NCBI GenBank assembly: GCA_964393615.1
Contig: CAYMUR010000058.1
Coordinates: 1-33,813, forward strand
Length of the DNA: 33,813 nucleotides
Reading direction: 5' to 3'
Source of the DNA: CAYMUR01 sp964393615
GTDB lineage: Bacteria > Planctomycetota > Planctomycetia > Pirellulales > Pirellulaceae
Position numbers and translations under genes: made by a program. The first letter of the stretch is position 1; each line of letters opens with the position of its first letter. This document shows positions 16,461 through 24,763 of the stretch, piece by piece. The notes under the pieces are model-generated. The model was not told where the DNA came from. It made no database searches and saw nothing but the letters and a program-made list of their open reading frames with translations.

Positions 16461-17063
16461 TCATTTGAATCGCCAAACCGTTGCCAGAAGTGTGGCCATG
16501 GCAAGCATCCCCAGCGAAGCCGGTTCCGGCACTTGTGACCAATCAACGACCAGATTGTCAAGGCCAAAGGATCCCCCCGACGCGGTGGCAAAACCAATTT
16601 CCAGGTCGCGACAGCATCCAGAACCAGCATTGCCATTCTGCTCCAGATTTATCTGCTGCGACGAAACAACAACTCCATACCTCGCCGGTGAAGCATTGCG
16701 TAATGCACTCACGTGAGCGTCACCGTTGAGCGTTACCGTCAGGGGCAGTGATTGCTGGAAACCAGTACTGGCATGAATCGAATCGAACGAAATATCAACC
16801 AGACGTATTTCACCATTCAGATCATCCACAAAATCCATGAGCGTTACGTTTGACGAAACAGTCGGTCCAAGAAAGTAATCTCCAGGTGCTGCCATTTTCT
16901 CGGTCGTCAGCGTTGACGCCCATCCACCGAATAACGGACCGTTAAAATCATCCTCAAGACGAGCCCCGCTGAATTGCCACTCCGCAGAAGTACTAGACAC
17001 GGACAACAAGAAAGCCATGATCATCAGAATCACGTGAACACAAATAATGTAAGATCTTCTCAT
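16461..17063 (-). CDS. PEP-CTERM sorting-domain protein
   Basis: A 200-residue exported protein with a C-terminal PEP-CTERM tripartite tail (residues 178-200): VPEPASLGM, a hydrophobic helix, then basic WRFK. Such tails are recognised by an exosortase in organisms with exopolysaccharide surfaces. The N-terminal signal peptide is IICVHVILMIMAFLLSVSSTSA, cleaved probably after residue 27 or so. The mature region is rich in Asp, Ser, Gly and short beta-strand patterns (SLPLTVTLNGDAHVSALRN) with an adjacent Cys pair (GSGCCRDLEIG), consistent with a lectin-like or structural surface protein; no enzyme motif is visible. The ATG at 17063 has a strong GGAGGGGAG ribosome site five bases upstream, which settles it against the longer frame to 17120. 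No exosortase is in the window. Confidence 0.85.
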   Translation of the reverse strand: MRRSYIICVHVILMIMAFLLSVSSTSAEWQFSGARLEDDFNGPLFGGWASTLTTEKMAAPGDYFLGPTVSSNVTLMDFVDDLNGEIRLVDISFDSIHASTGFQQSLPLTVTLNGDAHVSALRNASPARYGVVVSSQQINLEQNGNAGSGCCRDLEIGFATASGGSFGLDNLVVDWSQVPEPASLGMLAMATLLATVWRFK

Positions 17064-17329
17064 TAAATCTCCCCTCCAAGGAACATTGGCAAAGTCAAAA
17101 CAGGAGACAGCAAGCCTCACTACAAAATCAAGTCAAGCGGTACTGGCACACATATCACATATTGACACCGTGCAAAATGCCATCTTGCTTTCCGGACGAC
17201 ATCACGCGCAACCAGAACCGGCAAACGTGCCCACATGATATATCGCTTTCCATTATACGAAACCACCCGGCGCGACACAAACTTTTCCATACGAACTGCA
17301 CCAGGTAAACAAATCCCAGCCACTTCCTG

Positions 17330-18481
17330 CTATTCACGCTCTTCCTGGTTGGCCTTCCAAATCCGCAACGCATGTTCACGCAAGTTGGTATGTTTATCAT
17401 CTTCATCAGTAATCGGTTTACCAACGATCGATTCCAGTACGTCTTCGCCCGTGACAATGCCAATGGCCTCGCCAAATTCATTGACCACAAGAAGAATCTG
17501 GCTCCGGTTTTCCGTCAACCGCTGTAGCGCCGTATACACATTTGTCGAATCCATCACGCTCACAAGAGGCAGCGCGAGATTGAGCAGTTTCTCTTCATCC
17601 TTGCCAGCTTGGTGGGATTCGAGCAAATCCGTATACATCATATAATGGCCGAATCTGCCGTTCTCTCCATGAATGGGGATCCGTGAAAAATCAATCGGTG
17701 TATGCTTCTCGATAGCCTCAGCCACCGTCAAGTCACCTGCCAATGAAAACACAACCGTCGAAGGTGTCATCATCTCACGAATCGGCATTGTTTTCAGACG
17801 TAACAGGTTCTGCACCATGCTTGCTTCGGCATCCTCCAACTCGCCTTCCTGTCCGGCCAGCCCCGCAATGGCAATTAACTCCCGACGCGAATATTGACTT
17901 TGGGCAACATCGCCAAAGAGCCACCTCGAAAACGCGTGTAACAATGCCACTAAAGGCCAAAGCACAAGCGAAAGCCAATGAATCAGGATGGCACTTTTTC
18001 CAGCCAGAACACGTGCGTACCGAGCCCCAAGCGTCTTGGGGATAATCTCAGAGAGAACTAACACCAGAAAAGTTAAAATCGCCGACGCTGCAGCAAGATA
18101 CCGATCTCCGAAAACCCGGGCGACTTCAGCTCCAACGCCGGCCGCTCCCACGGTATGTGCGATCGTATTGAGGGTAAGAATCGCCGACAAGGATCGATCA
18201 AGATTTTGCCGCAACGCTTTGAGAAGAAACCCTGATTTCTGGCCGGCCTCAACCATTATTTGGACCTGCCCTGGTCCAACCGACAAAAGCACCGCTTCCA
18301 AAACGGAACACAGAAAAGAAACCCCTAGCGCCAGCAGTAGATAGCAGGCCATCGGAATGAGAGCAGCCAAGCTTTGGTCATTACCGTCAACATTTTCTTG
18401 ACCAGCTGTTGCAAAAACAAATCCAGTCATGAAACAAACCACCATGAACGCAAAGAACACGCGTAGTATTCGCCTAGTCAT
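17330..18481 (-). CDS. CNNM/HlyC-CorC-type membrane protein with CBS pair
   Basis: A 383-residue hemolysin-like transporter of the CNNM (DUF21) family, associated with Mg2+/Co2+ or other cation handling. The first helix (RVFFAFMVVCFMTGFVFATAG) looks like a cleavable signal or extra helix. The DUF21 membrane domain spans about 42-190, with SFLCSVLEAVLLSVGPGQV and LVLVLSEIIPKTLGARYA as hallmark segments. After a linker (YSRRELIAIAGLAGQEGELEDAEASMVQNLL) comes PIREMMTPSTVVFSL and two CBS motifs (about 235-350), the second ending LLVVNEFGEAIGIVTGEDVLESIVG. The C-terminal CorC_HlyC domain found in many relatives is missing; the protein stops about 30 residues after the CBS pair. The ATG at 18481 is used. 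Binding of ATP/Mg2+ at the CBS domains is expected from the family. Confidence 0.9.
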   Translation of the reverse strand: MTRRILRVFFAFMVVCFMTGFVFATAGQENVDGNDQSLAALIPMACYLLLALGVSFLCSVLEAVLLSVGPGQVQIMVEAGQKSGFLLKALRQNLDRSLSAILTLNTIAHTVGAAGVGAEVARVFGDRYLAAASAILTFLVLVLSEIIPKTLGARYARVLAGKSAILIHWLSLVLWPLVALLHAFSRWLFGDVAQSQYSRRELIAIAGLAGQEGELEDAEASMVQNLLRLKTMPIREMMTPSTVVFSLAGDLTVAEAIEKHTPIDFSRIPIHGENGRFGHYMMYTDLLESHQAGKDEEKLLNLALPLVSVMDSTNVYTALQRLTENRSQILLVVNEFGEAIGIVTGEDVLESIVGKPITDEDDKHTNLREHALRIWKANQEERE

Positions 18482-18664
18482 CGCTGGTAAGTCCTATTAA
18501 CGGAAGGTTAGTAAGAATTCACTCCGTGGCAAACGAATGACGTTCGAAACCTGTAAAATCAACGTTTGATTGCTGCCAGGCAAATCATCAGCCTGACGGG
18601 ATGGAACCTTGCAGAAACTATTCTCCTCTTGAAATTAAACAACCTACCAACGATGGGATATATG

Positions 18665-19516
18665 TTACTGCCTAGCCCAACTCTCAATAAGACTAATTTC
18701 TGCTTTGTCTAAACAATCACCCAACGCCCTGAGGTCGTCGCACATATGTCCTGAATCCGTGGTGCCTGTCAAGGGAATCATTCCTACGTCCAGAGCAAAG
18801 CGAAAGATAATCTGTGGAACCGTTCGCTCATACCGCTTAGCAATCGACGTTATTTCCGGAGAATTCAGGGCCTCTCGATTGGCAGTCAACAGAGAAAACG
18901 CCTGATAAAGGATTCCCTTGGCACGGCAAAATTCCCGCACCGGACGGTCCCACCCTTGGGATGCGTAACACCTGTTTTGCACGATACTTGGTCGAATGCG
19001 AGCCTCTTCGCACAAAGCTTGCAATTGATCGAGCGACACATTACTGATCCCCAGCATGCGAGTCCGGCCACTATCGTAAATCGCTTCCATTTCGCGCCAG
19101 GCCATCCAGTCTTCTTTCGTCAACCCAACCGAATGCATCGGGCCATGCAGCAGATAGGCATCGAGACCGTCGGTGACCAGATGTTTCAGTGAGCTGGCAA
19201 ACGATTGTTCCACCTGGTCCGTAACAGAAGCCGTCGGGTCGTACGGCAACCGATGGTCCTGGCCGCGACGAAAGGTAAATTTGCTCTGCAAAAACAGGTC
19301 AGCCCGTTTCAATCTTTCCTTGGCAATCATATTTGCTATTGCCTGTCCCACTGCCGCCTCATGGTAATGTCGCCTCTGATTGGCAGTGTCAATACCACGG
19401 AACCCGTTTTCCAAGGCCAGCTCCACAAGATTTTGCGTGGCTTCTTCTTTCCAGGCCGTTCCATAAAACAATCGGGGCAGCGTGATCTCTCGCGACCTCG
19501 GATTCTCATTCACCAT
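18665..19516 (-). CDS. Aldo/keto reductase
   Basis: An NAD(P)H-dependent oxidoreductase of 283 residues with a TIM-barrel fold, reducing aldehydes or ketones in the cytoplasm. Catalytic residues are visible: Asp43 and Tyr51 in GIDTANQRRHYHEAAVG, Lys79 in LQSKF and His124 in AYLLHGP. The Asp-Tyr spacing is three residues longer than in classic AKRs (DTAxxY), a feature of the sub-family with DTACQPKHYNE-type motifs, so it is not a defect. Later motifs include MLGISNVSLDQL and VQNRCYASQGWDRPVREFCRAKGI. The ATG at 19516 is chosen over the frame start at 19546 because TTGGAG lies eight bases before it. Substrate unknown. It stands alone, divergent from the cation exchanger. Confidence 0.92.
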   Translation of the reverse strand: MVNENPRSREITLPRLFYGTAWKEEATQNLVELALENGFRGIDTANQRRHYHEAAVGQAIANMIAKERLKRADLFLQSKFTFRRGQDHRLPYDPTASVTDQVEQSFASSLKHLVTDGLDAYLLHGPMHSVGLTKEDWMAWREMEAIYDSGRTRMLGISNVSLDQLQALCEEARIRPSIVQNRCYASQGWDRPVREFCRAKGILYQAFSLLTANREALNSPEITSIAKRYERTVPQIIFRFALDVGMIPLTGTTDSGHMCDDLRALGDCLDKAEISLIESWARQ

Positions 19517-19610
19517 TATTTTTCTCCAAAATCTTACTAACCACACTACCGTCTCACTGCCAGCGACCTGTCCTCTCTTCGCTGGCCTGCCTGGCGATGA
19601 TTTTTACCTT

Positions 19611-19638
19611 ACTGATAAAATTGAACTGATAAAGTTGA
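19611..19638. repeat. Tandem 14-bp direct repeat (13/14 identical)
   Basis: ACTGATAAAATTGA (19611-19624) is followed directly by ACTGATAAAGTTGA (19625-19638) between the divergent reductase and exchanger genes. It could be a regulator-binding repeat or chance slippage. Confidence 0.4.
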
Positions 19639-19702
19639 ATGATGGGATCACCAAAAACAATCCCTAGGCGACCATTTTTTGTCCTACCGACGATACCACT
19701 CC

Positions 19703-19721
19703 CGATGATAAAACATCATCG
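19703..19721. repeat. 7-bp inverted repeat upstream of the cation exchanger
   Basis: CGATGAT (19703-19709) and ATCATCG (19715-19721) flank a five-base A-rich loop, about 80 bases before the exchanger start. It has operator-like symmetry or could be a short hairpin; no T-run follows. Confidence 0.35.
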
Positions 19722-19764
19722 ACAGCTTGTTAAGGTTTTCTACGACAACTTTCGCACGTTGCAC

Positions 19765-19793
19765 TTCACCACTAACAACTTTTGTATTAAAAT
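19765..19793 (+). promoter_or_regulatory. Candidate promoter immediately upstream of the exchanger (near-leaderless)
   Basis: TTCACC (19765-19770) and TAAAAT (19788-19793) are 17 bases apart. The predicted start site near 19800 is only about three bases from the ATG at 19803, and no Shine-Dalgarno motif precedes that ATG, which together suggest a leaderless mRNA. Pattern match only. Confidence 0.3.
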
Positions 19794-19802
19794 CACGCCA
19801 CC

Positions 19803-20870
19803 ATGGAACATTTAATACCCGATCATTGGTTCGTTGATCTTCACTGGACGATTTTGCTGCTAACGACTGGTGTTTCCATCATTGTCCTGGGCAAAGGCGC
19901 AGACTGGCTCGTAGAATCGGCATCAGGCACCGCCTACCGGTTTGGCATTCCCAAAATCATTGTGGGTGCCACGATCGTTTCGCTCGGAACAACCGCCCCA
20001 GAGTGTGCGGTTTCCGTCATGGCCGCATTAGGCGGAGCTTCTGGTTTAGCGTTGGGTAACGCCGTGGGATCCGTCATTGCGGACAGCGGATTGATCTTTG
20101 GGGTAGGTTGCCTCATGACGAACTTGCCGGCAGATCGCTTCGTCTTGAGCCGCCAGGGATGGGTTCAGTTTGGTTCAGGATGTCTTTTCGCGATCGTCTG
20201 CTACGTCCTTTATTCGCTTCATGGCCAAGGGGCCACCATCAATCGCTGGCTCGGATTGTCGTTACTCGTAGCCCTGGGGGTTTACCTTTTTCAAAGCATC
20301 AGGTGGGCTCGCCAGCACACCTCTGCTACGGCCGGAGAGAAAGATCCAGCGCCTATCGAGACCACGAAACATAAAGGTCAGTCGTTATTTTCATTATGGT
20401 TGTTCGGTATCATCGGCTTACTGCTCGTACTGGTTGGTGCACGTATTCTAATTGCATCGGTGCAGGTGCTTGCGGAGCGTCTTGGTGTACCACAAGTGGT
20501 GGTCGCGTCCACGATTGTCGCCTTCGGCACTTCGCTGCCTGAACTCGTGGTAGGGGTCACGGCAATCCTCAAGAAACATCCCGAGCTCCTCGTCGGCAAT
20601 GTGATCGGAGCTGACATCCTTAATATTCTTTTCGTGATTGGCGCCTCGGCAACATCTGTTTCGTTGCCATTGGTCGATCCGACGGCCAACATTCCTGCCA
20701 TTTTCCTCCTCTTGCATCTTCCTGCGATGCTGTTGATTCTTGTCTTGTTTCGCCTGTTTATTTTTTCGGCCAGCCAACGGGGACAGTTTCAAAAATGGTT
20801 CGGGATCCCGCTTTTGGCAGTGTACGTAGGCTTTGTGGCTCTGGGCTTTATTCTCGGCAAAGGCTCATAA
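19803..20870 (+). CDS. Ca2+/cation antiporter (CaCA family, YrbG-like sodium/calcium exchanger)
   Basis: A 355-residue inner-membrane exchanger with about ten helices in two inverted halves. The two alpha repeats that form the ion path are clear: IVGATIVSLGTTAPECAVSV (residues about 53-72) with GNAVGSVIAD following, and VVASTIVAFGTSLPELVVGV (about 235-254) with GNVIGADILNILFVIG following. The acidic residue of each repeat (Glu in TAPE and SLPE) is the expected Ca2+/Na+ ligand. A hydrophilic loop with Lys/Glu/Thr (residues about 178-196) separates the halves. The family exchanges Na+ or H+ for Ca2+ or K+; the actual ions cannot be read here. The ATG at 19803 has no ribosome site, matching the near-leaderless promoter. 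Confidence 0.94.
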   Translation: MEHLIPDHWFVDLHWTILLLTTGVSIIVLGKGADWLVESASGTAYRFGIPKIIVGATIVSLGTTAPECAVSVMAALGGASGLALGNAVGSVIADSGLIFGVGCLMTNLPADRFVLSRQGWVQFGSGCLFAIVCYVLYSLHGQGATINRWLGLSLLVALGVYLFQSIRWARQHTSATAGEKDPAPIETTKHKGQSLFSLWLFGIIGLLLVLVGARILIASVQVLAERLGVPQVVVASTIVAFGTSLPELVVGVTAILKKHPELLVGNVIGADILNILFVIGASATSVSLPLVDPTANIPAIFLLLHLPAMLLILVLFRLFIFSASQRGQFQKWFGIPLLAVYVGFVALGFILGKGS

Positions 20871-21163
20871 ACGGCATCTCTTCAGCGTGTCTTCGTCGCA
20901 CAGACTTCTCCAACACGCCACAGCGCATTTTCTCTAGTGACCACAAAACCCACCTCACAGCGCCATTGCCAGATCGCCCCCCGGGATCTTGAAACGATTT
21001 CCGACGAGACACACATCTCGTCCTGGCCTGGAATCGGGCGGTAAAAACACTGTTCCACAAAATCATCTTCTTTCGTAGTGGACATTCTAAACAGGGTGAT
21101 CATGTGCTATGCTGTGGGTCCTGGAAAGATATTTGTTCACGCATTTTCTAAAGGGTTACACTG

Positions 21164-22780
21164 ATGAATCATAGCAATATTTCCCGGCGAACCGTCATCA
21201 AACAATGGACATCAGGTACCGCAGCCATGCTGGCAACCTCGCCCTTGAGGTCCTCCTATTCCAGTCATGCAAACGCGCAGGACAACCAGCTGCGTGATCA
21301 ACGCAATAAACTTGCCTGGAAAAAACGGCCGTTGATCCTGGACGACGACGGCGATCCCGTCTATGCCGAAGAAACTCTTCAGGGCCCCGAGGCATTTCTT
21401 TCACTAAGAATGCATGACTGTCGGGATGCGGGCATCAACAGTTTGGCCTGGTGCATCATGTGGGCCATCGCTGTGAAGGGCAGCCGTCCCGTTCGTTATT
21501 GGCAAACACAGCTTTTAGGAACTCCCTTGCAGGACAATATGGCTGATCCCACTCCAGTCGTGGCCAAGTTCTGCCAGGAACATCAAATCGAAGTGTTTGG
21601 TTCGCTCCGCATGAATGACTGTCATGACGCCTTTGGATTACCATTCCCCAAGTTGGCTTATCCACTGAAAGTCAGTCACCCAGAATTTCTCATCGGAAAC
21701 GAAACCCAACGGGGTGGTCCACACGGAGGCTTGGAACCTGCCATGTGGTCCGGACTCAATTTTGCCCACGAAAAGGTGCGCCAAGATCGCTTGCGTTGGG
21801 TAGAAAACACAGCAAGAAATTACAACCTGGATGGTATCGACATGAATTTCTTTCGCATGCCCTGGTATTTCAAGCTTGGCGAAGAAGAGAAGCACATGCA
21901 CTTAATGACCGATTTTGTGCGCAAGTCTCGTGCAAGCCTGGACAAAATCAGCCAACAACGCGGCAAGCCGGTTTTGCTGGGAGTGCGTGTCCCGGACACG
22001 CTGGAGACCTGTAACCGAATTGGATTGGATATCGAAACCTGGCTCGCCGAGGGCCTGGTCGACCGGGTCCTCTCCGGTGGTGGCTACGTTTGTTACTCCA
22101 CACCCGCCGAAGAATTAGTCCAACTCGGGCACCGCTTTGGGGTACCGGTGTATCCCTGTATCAATTGTCCGGCCAACCATACCCTGGGCAACAGAAGCCT
22201 TCGTGGAGCTGCAGCGAATCTCTGGTGGGCTGGCGCGGACGGTATTTATCTATGGAATTTCCACTACATTAACATGCCAGGCCATCTGGGGTACGGTCGT
22301 CCGGCCCACGAACGCTATCTCACGGATTTACCCGAGATTGCAGACCCACAAAAGTTAAAATACTTAGATAAATCATTTCCGGTGAACCGGCCCACGATGG
22401 CACAGTATCAGCGAGCCAGTGCACCTGTTCCACTGCCACTGTCACTTGGCACTACCGCGAATCAAACAATGAAGGAAATTGCTGTCCGCGTTGGTGATGA
22501 TGTCCCCGCAGCAGTAAGGGTTGGAAAATTCCGGGACGCCACTTTACGGTTAAAATCAAGTGGATCCGTACCGGGCGACGTATTTGTCATGGACATGAAC
22601 GGCCCCTTGGGAAAAGTGCCCCTGGCTGGCGAAGATGGCGGGATAGATCTCGTCTTACCTCCTACCGCTCTACAACAAGGCATCAATCACCTACGGCTGG
22701 GTGTGTCACGTCGCGGCCCCTCCGCCGACCAACCCATTACCGTGACACAAGTTCGCGTCGACGTCCGGTACCATAGCTAA
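21164..22780 (+). CDS. Tat-exported glycoside-hydrolase-like protein (GHL10-type TIM barrel)
   Basis: A 538-residue exported protein that looks like the family 10-like glycosyl hydrolases (GHL10) common in planctomycetes. The N-terminus has a twin-arginine motif (SRRTVIKQW) followed by an Ala/Ser-rich stretch ending near ANAQ (residue about 39). The barrel region has paired motifs LSLRMHDCRDAG and FGSLRMNDCHDAFG, a core strand YNLDGIDMNFFRMP with Asp and Arg in the position expected for the active site, and WWAGADGIYLWNF. The last 100 residues (KEIAVRVGDDVP to the end) form a beta-rich domain, plausibly carbohydrate-binding. The ATG at 21164 has AAGGG eight bases upstream. It probably leads a three-gene operon with the next two genes. 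Glycosidase activity is inferred; no biochemical family can be assigned firmly. Confidence 0.72.
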   Translation: MNHSNISRRTVIKQWTSGTAAMLATSPLRSSYSSHANAQDNQLRDQRNKLAWKKRPLILDDDGDPVYAEETLQGPEAFLSLRMHDCRDAGINSLAWCIMWAIAVKGSRPVRYWQTQLLGTPLQDNMADPTPVVAKFCQEHQIEVFGSLRMNDCHDAFGLPFPKLAYPLKVSHPEFLIGNETQRGGPHGGLEPAMWSGLNFAHEKVRQDRLRWVENTARNYNLDGIDMNFFRMPWYFKLGEEEKHMHLMTDFVRKSRASLDKISQQRGKPVLLGVRVPDTLETCNRIGLDIETWLAEGLVDRVLSGGGYVCYSTPAEELVQLGHRFGVPVYPCINCPANHTLGNRSLRGAAANLWWAGADGIYLWNFHYINMPGHLGYGRPAHERYLTDLPEIADPQKLKYLDKSFPVNRPTMAQYQRASAPVPLPLSLGTTANQTMKEIAVRVGDDVPAAVRVGKFRDATLRLKSSGSVPGDVFVMDMNGPLGKVPLAGEDGGIDLVLPPTALQQGINHLRLGVSRRGPSADQPITVTQVRVDVRYHS

Positions 22781-22842
22781 CCACGATTCCGAACCAGGCT
22801 GCTATTGCTTCTTTGCCAAACGCATCCAGTTGGAGAAAATGA

Positions 22843-23745
22843 ATGACTCGCTGGAAAACTGTCCTGTTGCTCAATACAGAACGCGAAATTGAATCCGGCA
22901 CTACGAACGCGTTGGCAGATGCCATTCGAGACGGAGCCGACATGCGAATCGGGACTGCCTTCCGTCACAATGAACATATTGATACGGCTTCTGACAACAA
23001 GGATTTAATTCGCGAGGCCATCGATTTTCGGGTCACTTACCTCGTAGACGATCAATGGGTGGCGGGCATTGAAAACTTGCGGGTCCCCATTGCCCTGCCA
23101 GACGGGTTTGGCCCACGCGAATCGATGTCGTTTTTTCTCTTCAACCAAGATGGCCATCAATCCATTGCGCGCCCCTTTCTGGACGGCCGGCCTGCGACAG
23201 GCGAACCTGGAGTCTCGCCCCTGGAAACCGATGAATCCATGCCAAAATATCGTGCACTCGAGAATTTTGACGCTGAAACCAATGCGCCCAGTAGCAATTT
23301 CGTTTATGACTTTGAGTATTTTCGCTATATGGTCCGGTCCCAGTGGACAGAAGTCCTGGTACATGACAGCCAAGGCAAACTGGTGCGTGGAAATTTCGAC
23401 GAACTGGTCAATGCCGTCGACGCAGGTGCAGAAGTCAAGGTGGCTGTACGGGGTTTGTGCAATGACCTGTCCAGCAATCCAAATGACACGCCCGACCACG
23501 AAGTCTTCATTCACCTCGGCGCCTGCTATCATTATGTCGACCAAGGCCTGTTGATCGGATCAGCCAACCCTGTCGTCCGTACCCGGCCAAGTATTCCCAT
23601 GGGTTATTCGAGTCAAGGCTGGGATTTCGGCTGGTTGATGGTTCGCACGGATGGTTTCGTCGCCAGCTGGTTGTGCGACCCCTACACTTTAAAATTTCGT
23701 CGTGGCAACCATCAATATAGTATCAGGTGGTTTATAAGCGGTTAA
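22843..23745 (+). CDS. Unrecognised protein made of two similar halves
   Basis: I do not recognise this 300-residue protein. No signal peptide or membrane helix is seen, so it is probably cytoplasmic. It appears internally duplicated. The first unit opens near residue 7 with VLLLNTEREIESG, then NALADAIRDGADMRIG; the second near residue 170 with VLVHDSQGKLVRG, then DELVNAVDAGAEVKVA. Each continues to a Tyr-containing strand (VTYLVDDQWVAGIENLRV and CYHYVDQGLLIGSANPVV) and a later aromatic segment ending in FLDG or LCDP. The two units align without large gaps. The ATG at 22843 has GGAG upstream; a second ATG at 22839 is out of frame. It lies 62 bases after the GHL10-like gene and about 58 before the aldolase homologue, suggesting a shared sugar-related role, unproven. 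Confidence 0.8.
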   Translation: MTRWKTVLLLNTEREIESGTTNALADAIRDGADMRIGTAFRHNEHIDTASDNKDLIREAIDFRVTYLVDDQWVAGIENLRVPIALPDGFGPRESMSFFLFNQDGHQSIARPFLDGRPATGEPGVSPLETDESMPKYRALENFDAETNAPSSNFVYDFEYFRYMVRSQWTEVLVHDSQGKLVRGNFDELVNAVDAGAEVKVAVRGLCNDLSSNPNDTPDHEVFIHLGACYHYVDQGLLIGSANPVVRTRPSIPMGYSSQGWDFGWLMVRTDGFVASWLCDPYTLKFRRGNHQYSIRWFISG

Positions 23746-23803
23746 ACATTAAGAAACGACCATTCCCAACAACTCCATCCGACAAATGTCCCGAGGAAGA
23801 AAA

Positions 23804-24595
23804 ATGGTTCGAAGCAACTCAATCAGGCAGAAGCTGAATACGGACAAACCAACGCTCAGTACTCATATTCACAGTGTCTGGCCCTCTGAAATCGAGGCAC
23901 TTGGACATACTGGCATGTATGACTACGTCGAGTTCGTGGCCGAGTACGGACCGTCTCACCTGCATGATTTAGATAACATGGTTCGTGCAGCCGAGCTTCA
24001 CAATCTTGGATCCATGATCAAAGTCGACCAGAGCATTATGCCTTTCCTTGCCCAGCGGGGAATCGGGTCCGGTTTTGAAAGTGTCCTTTTTACGGACGTA
24101 CGAAATATCCAAGAGGTGCGGGATTGCATTCGTGCAGCACGTGCCGACCACCCTGACCAAGGTGGACTCTATGGTGTCGCCACCCGCAGAAATTCCTTCA
24201 TGGGCTACGGAGGTTCCCAGGAATACGTCAACAGCCTGGCAGACATCGTGTTGGCATTCATGATCGAGAAGAAGGGTGCCGTGGACAACCTCGAGGAGAT
24301 TTTGTCTGAACCTGGTGTCGAAATGACCCAGTGGGGAGGGGCAGACTACTCCATGAACATCGGAAAACCACAGCAGATGAATGATCCGGAGGTGCTGGCG
24401 GCCAAAAAGAAAACGTTTGAGGTTTCCTTAAAAATGGGGGTTCCACCCCGCGCAGAAATCCAATCTGCCGATGAAATGAAAGAATACCTTGACCTGGGAG
24501 TCAGGCACTTCTCGCTGGGGACCGACCTCACTATTCTTTATTCGTTTTGGAAGAACGAGGGAGACAAAGTCCGTCGGGCCATGGAAGGCGAATAG
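23804..24595 (+). CDS. HpcH/HpaI aldolase-family protein with altered active site
   Basis: A 263-residue TIM-barrel protein of the HpcH/HpaI (class II pyruvate aldolase, citrate lyase beta-like) family. The metal ligands are conserved: Glu155 in FMIEKKGAV and Asp181 in WGGADYSMN. The barrel end FSLGTDLTILYSFWK is also family-typical. However, the usual catalytic His of the DGEH motif is replaced (FVAEYGPSH) and the Arg of the VRVP-type strand is replaced by Lys (MIKVDQ), so a standard hydroxy-oxo-acid retro-aldol reaction is doubtful. The ATG at 23804 follows GAGGAAG by about six bases, preferred over the longer frame at 23786. It is the last gene of the likely operon starting at 21164, and its metabolite is probably derived from the sugar handled by those genes (inference). 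Confidence 0.82.
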   Translation: MVRSNSIRQKLNTDKPTLSTHIHSVWPSEIEALGHTGMYDYVEFVAEYGPSHLHDLDNMVRAAELHNLGSMIKVDQSIMPFLAQRGIGSGFESVLFTDVRNIQEVRDCIRAARADHPDQGGLYGVATRRNSFMGYGGSQEYVNSLADIVLAFMIEKKGAVDNLEEILSEPGVEMTQWGGADYSMNIGKPQQMNDPEVLAAKKKTFEVSLKMGVPPRAEIQSADEMKEYLDLGVRHFSLGTDLTILYSFWKNEGDKVRRAMEGE

Positions 24596-24763
24596 AAAGA
24601 ATGAGACAATACGTACCTGGAGAGTTGGAACCTCGAAGCGACATGCAAACAAGTTATCCATAGTGGTGGTACTCGCGGCACAAGAAAAGTAACAGCCATC
24701 GTACTTTTTCAAAACGCTTCTGGCCAGGTTCCACTATCGCTATCGAAAACAGGGAGAAGGCAA

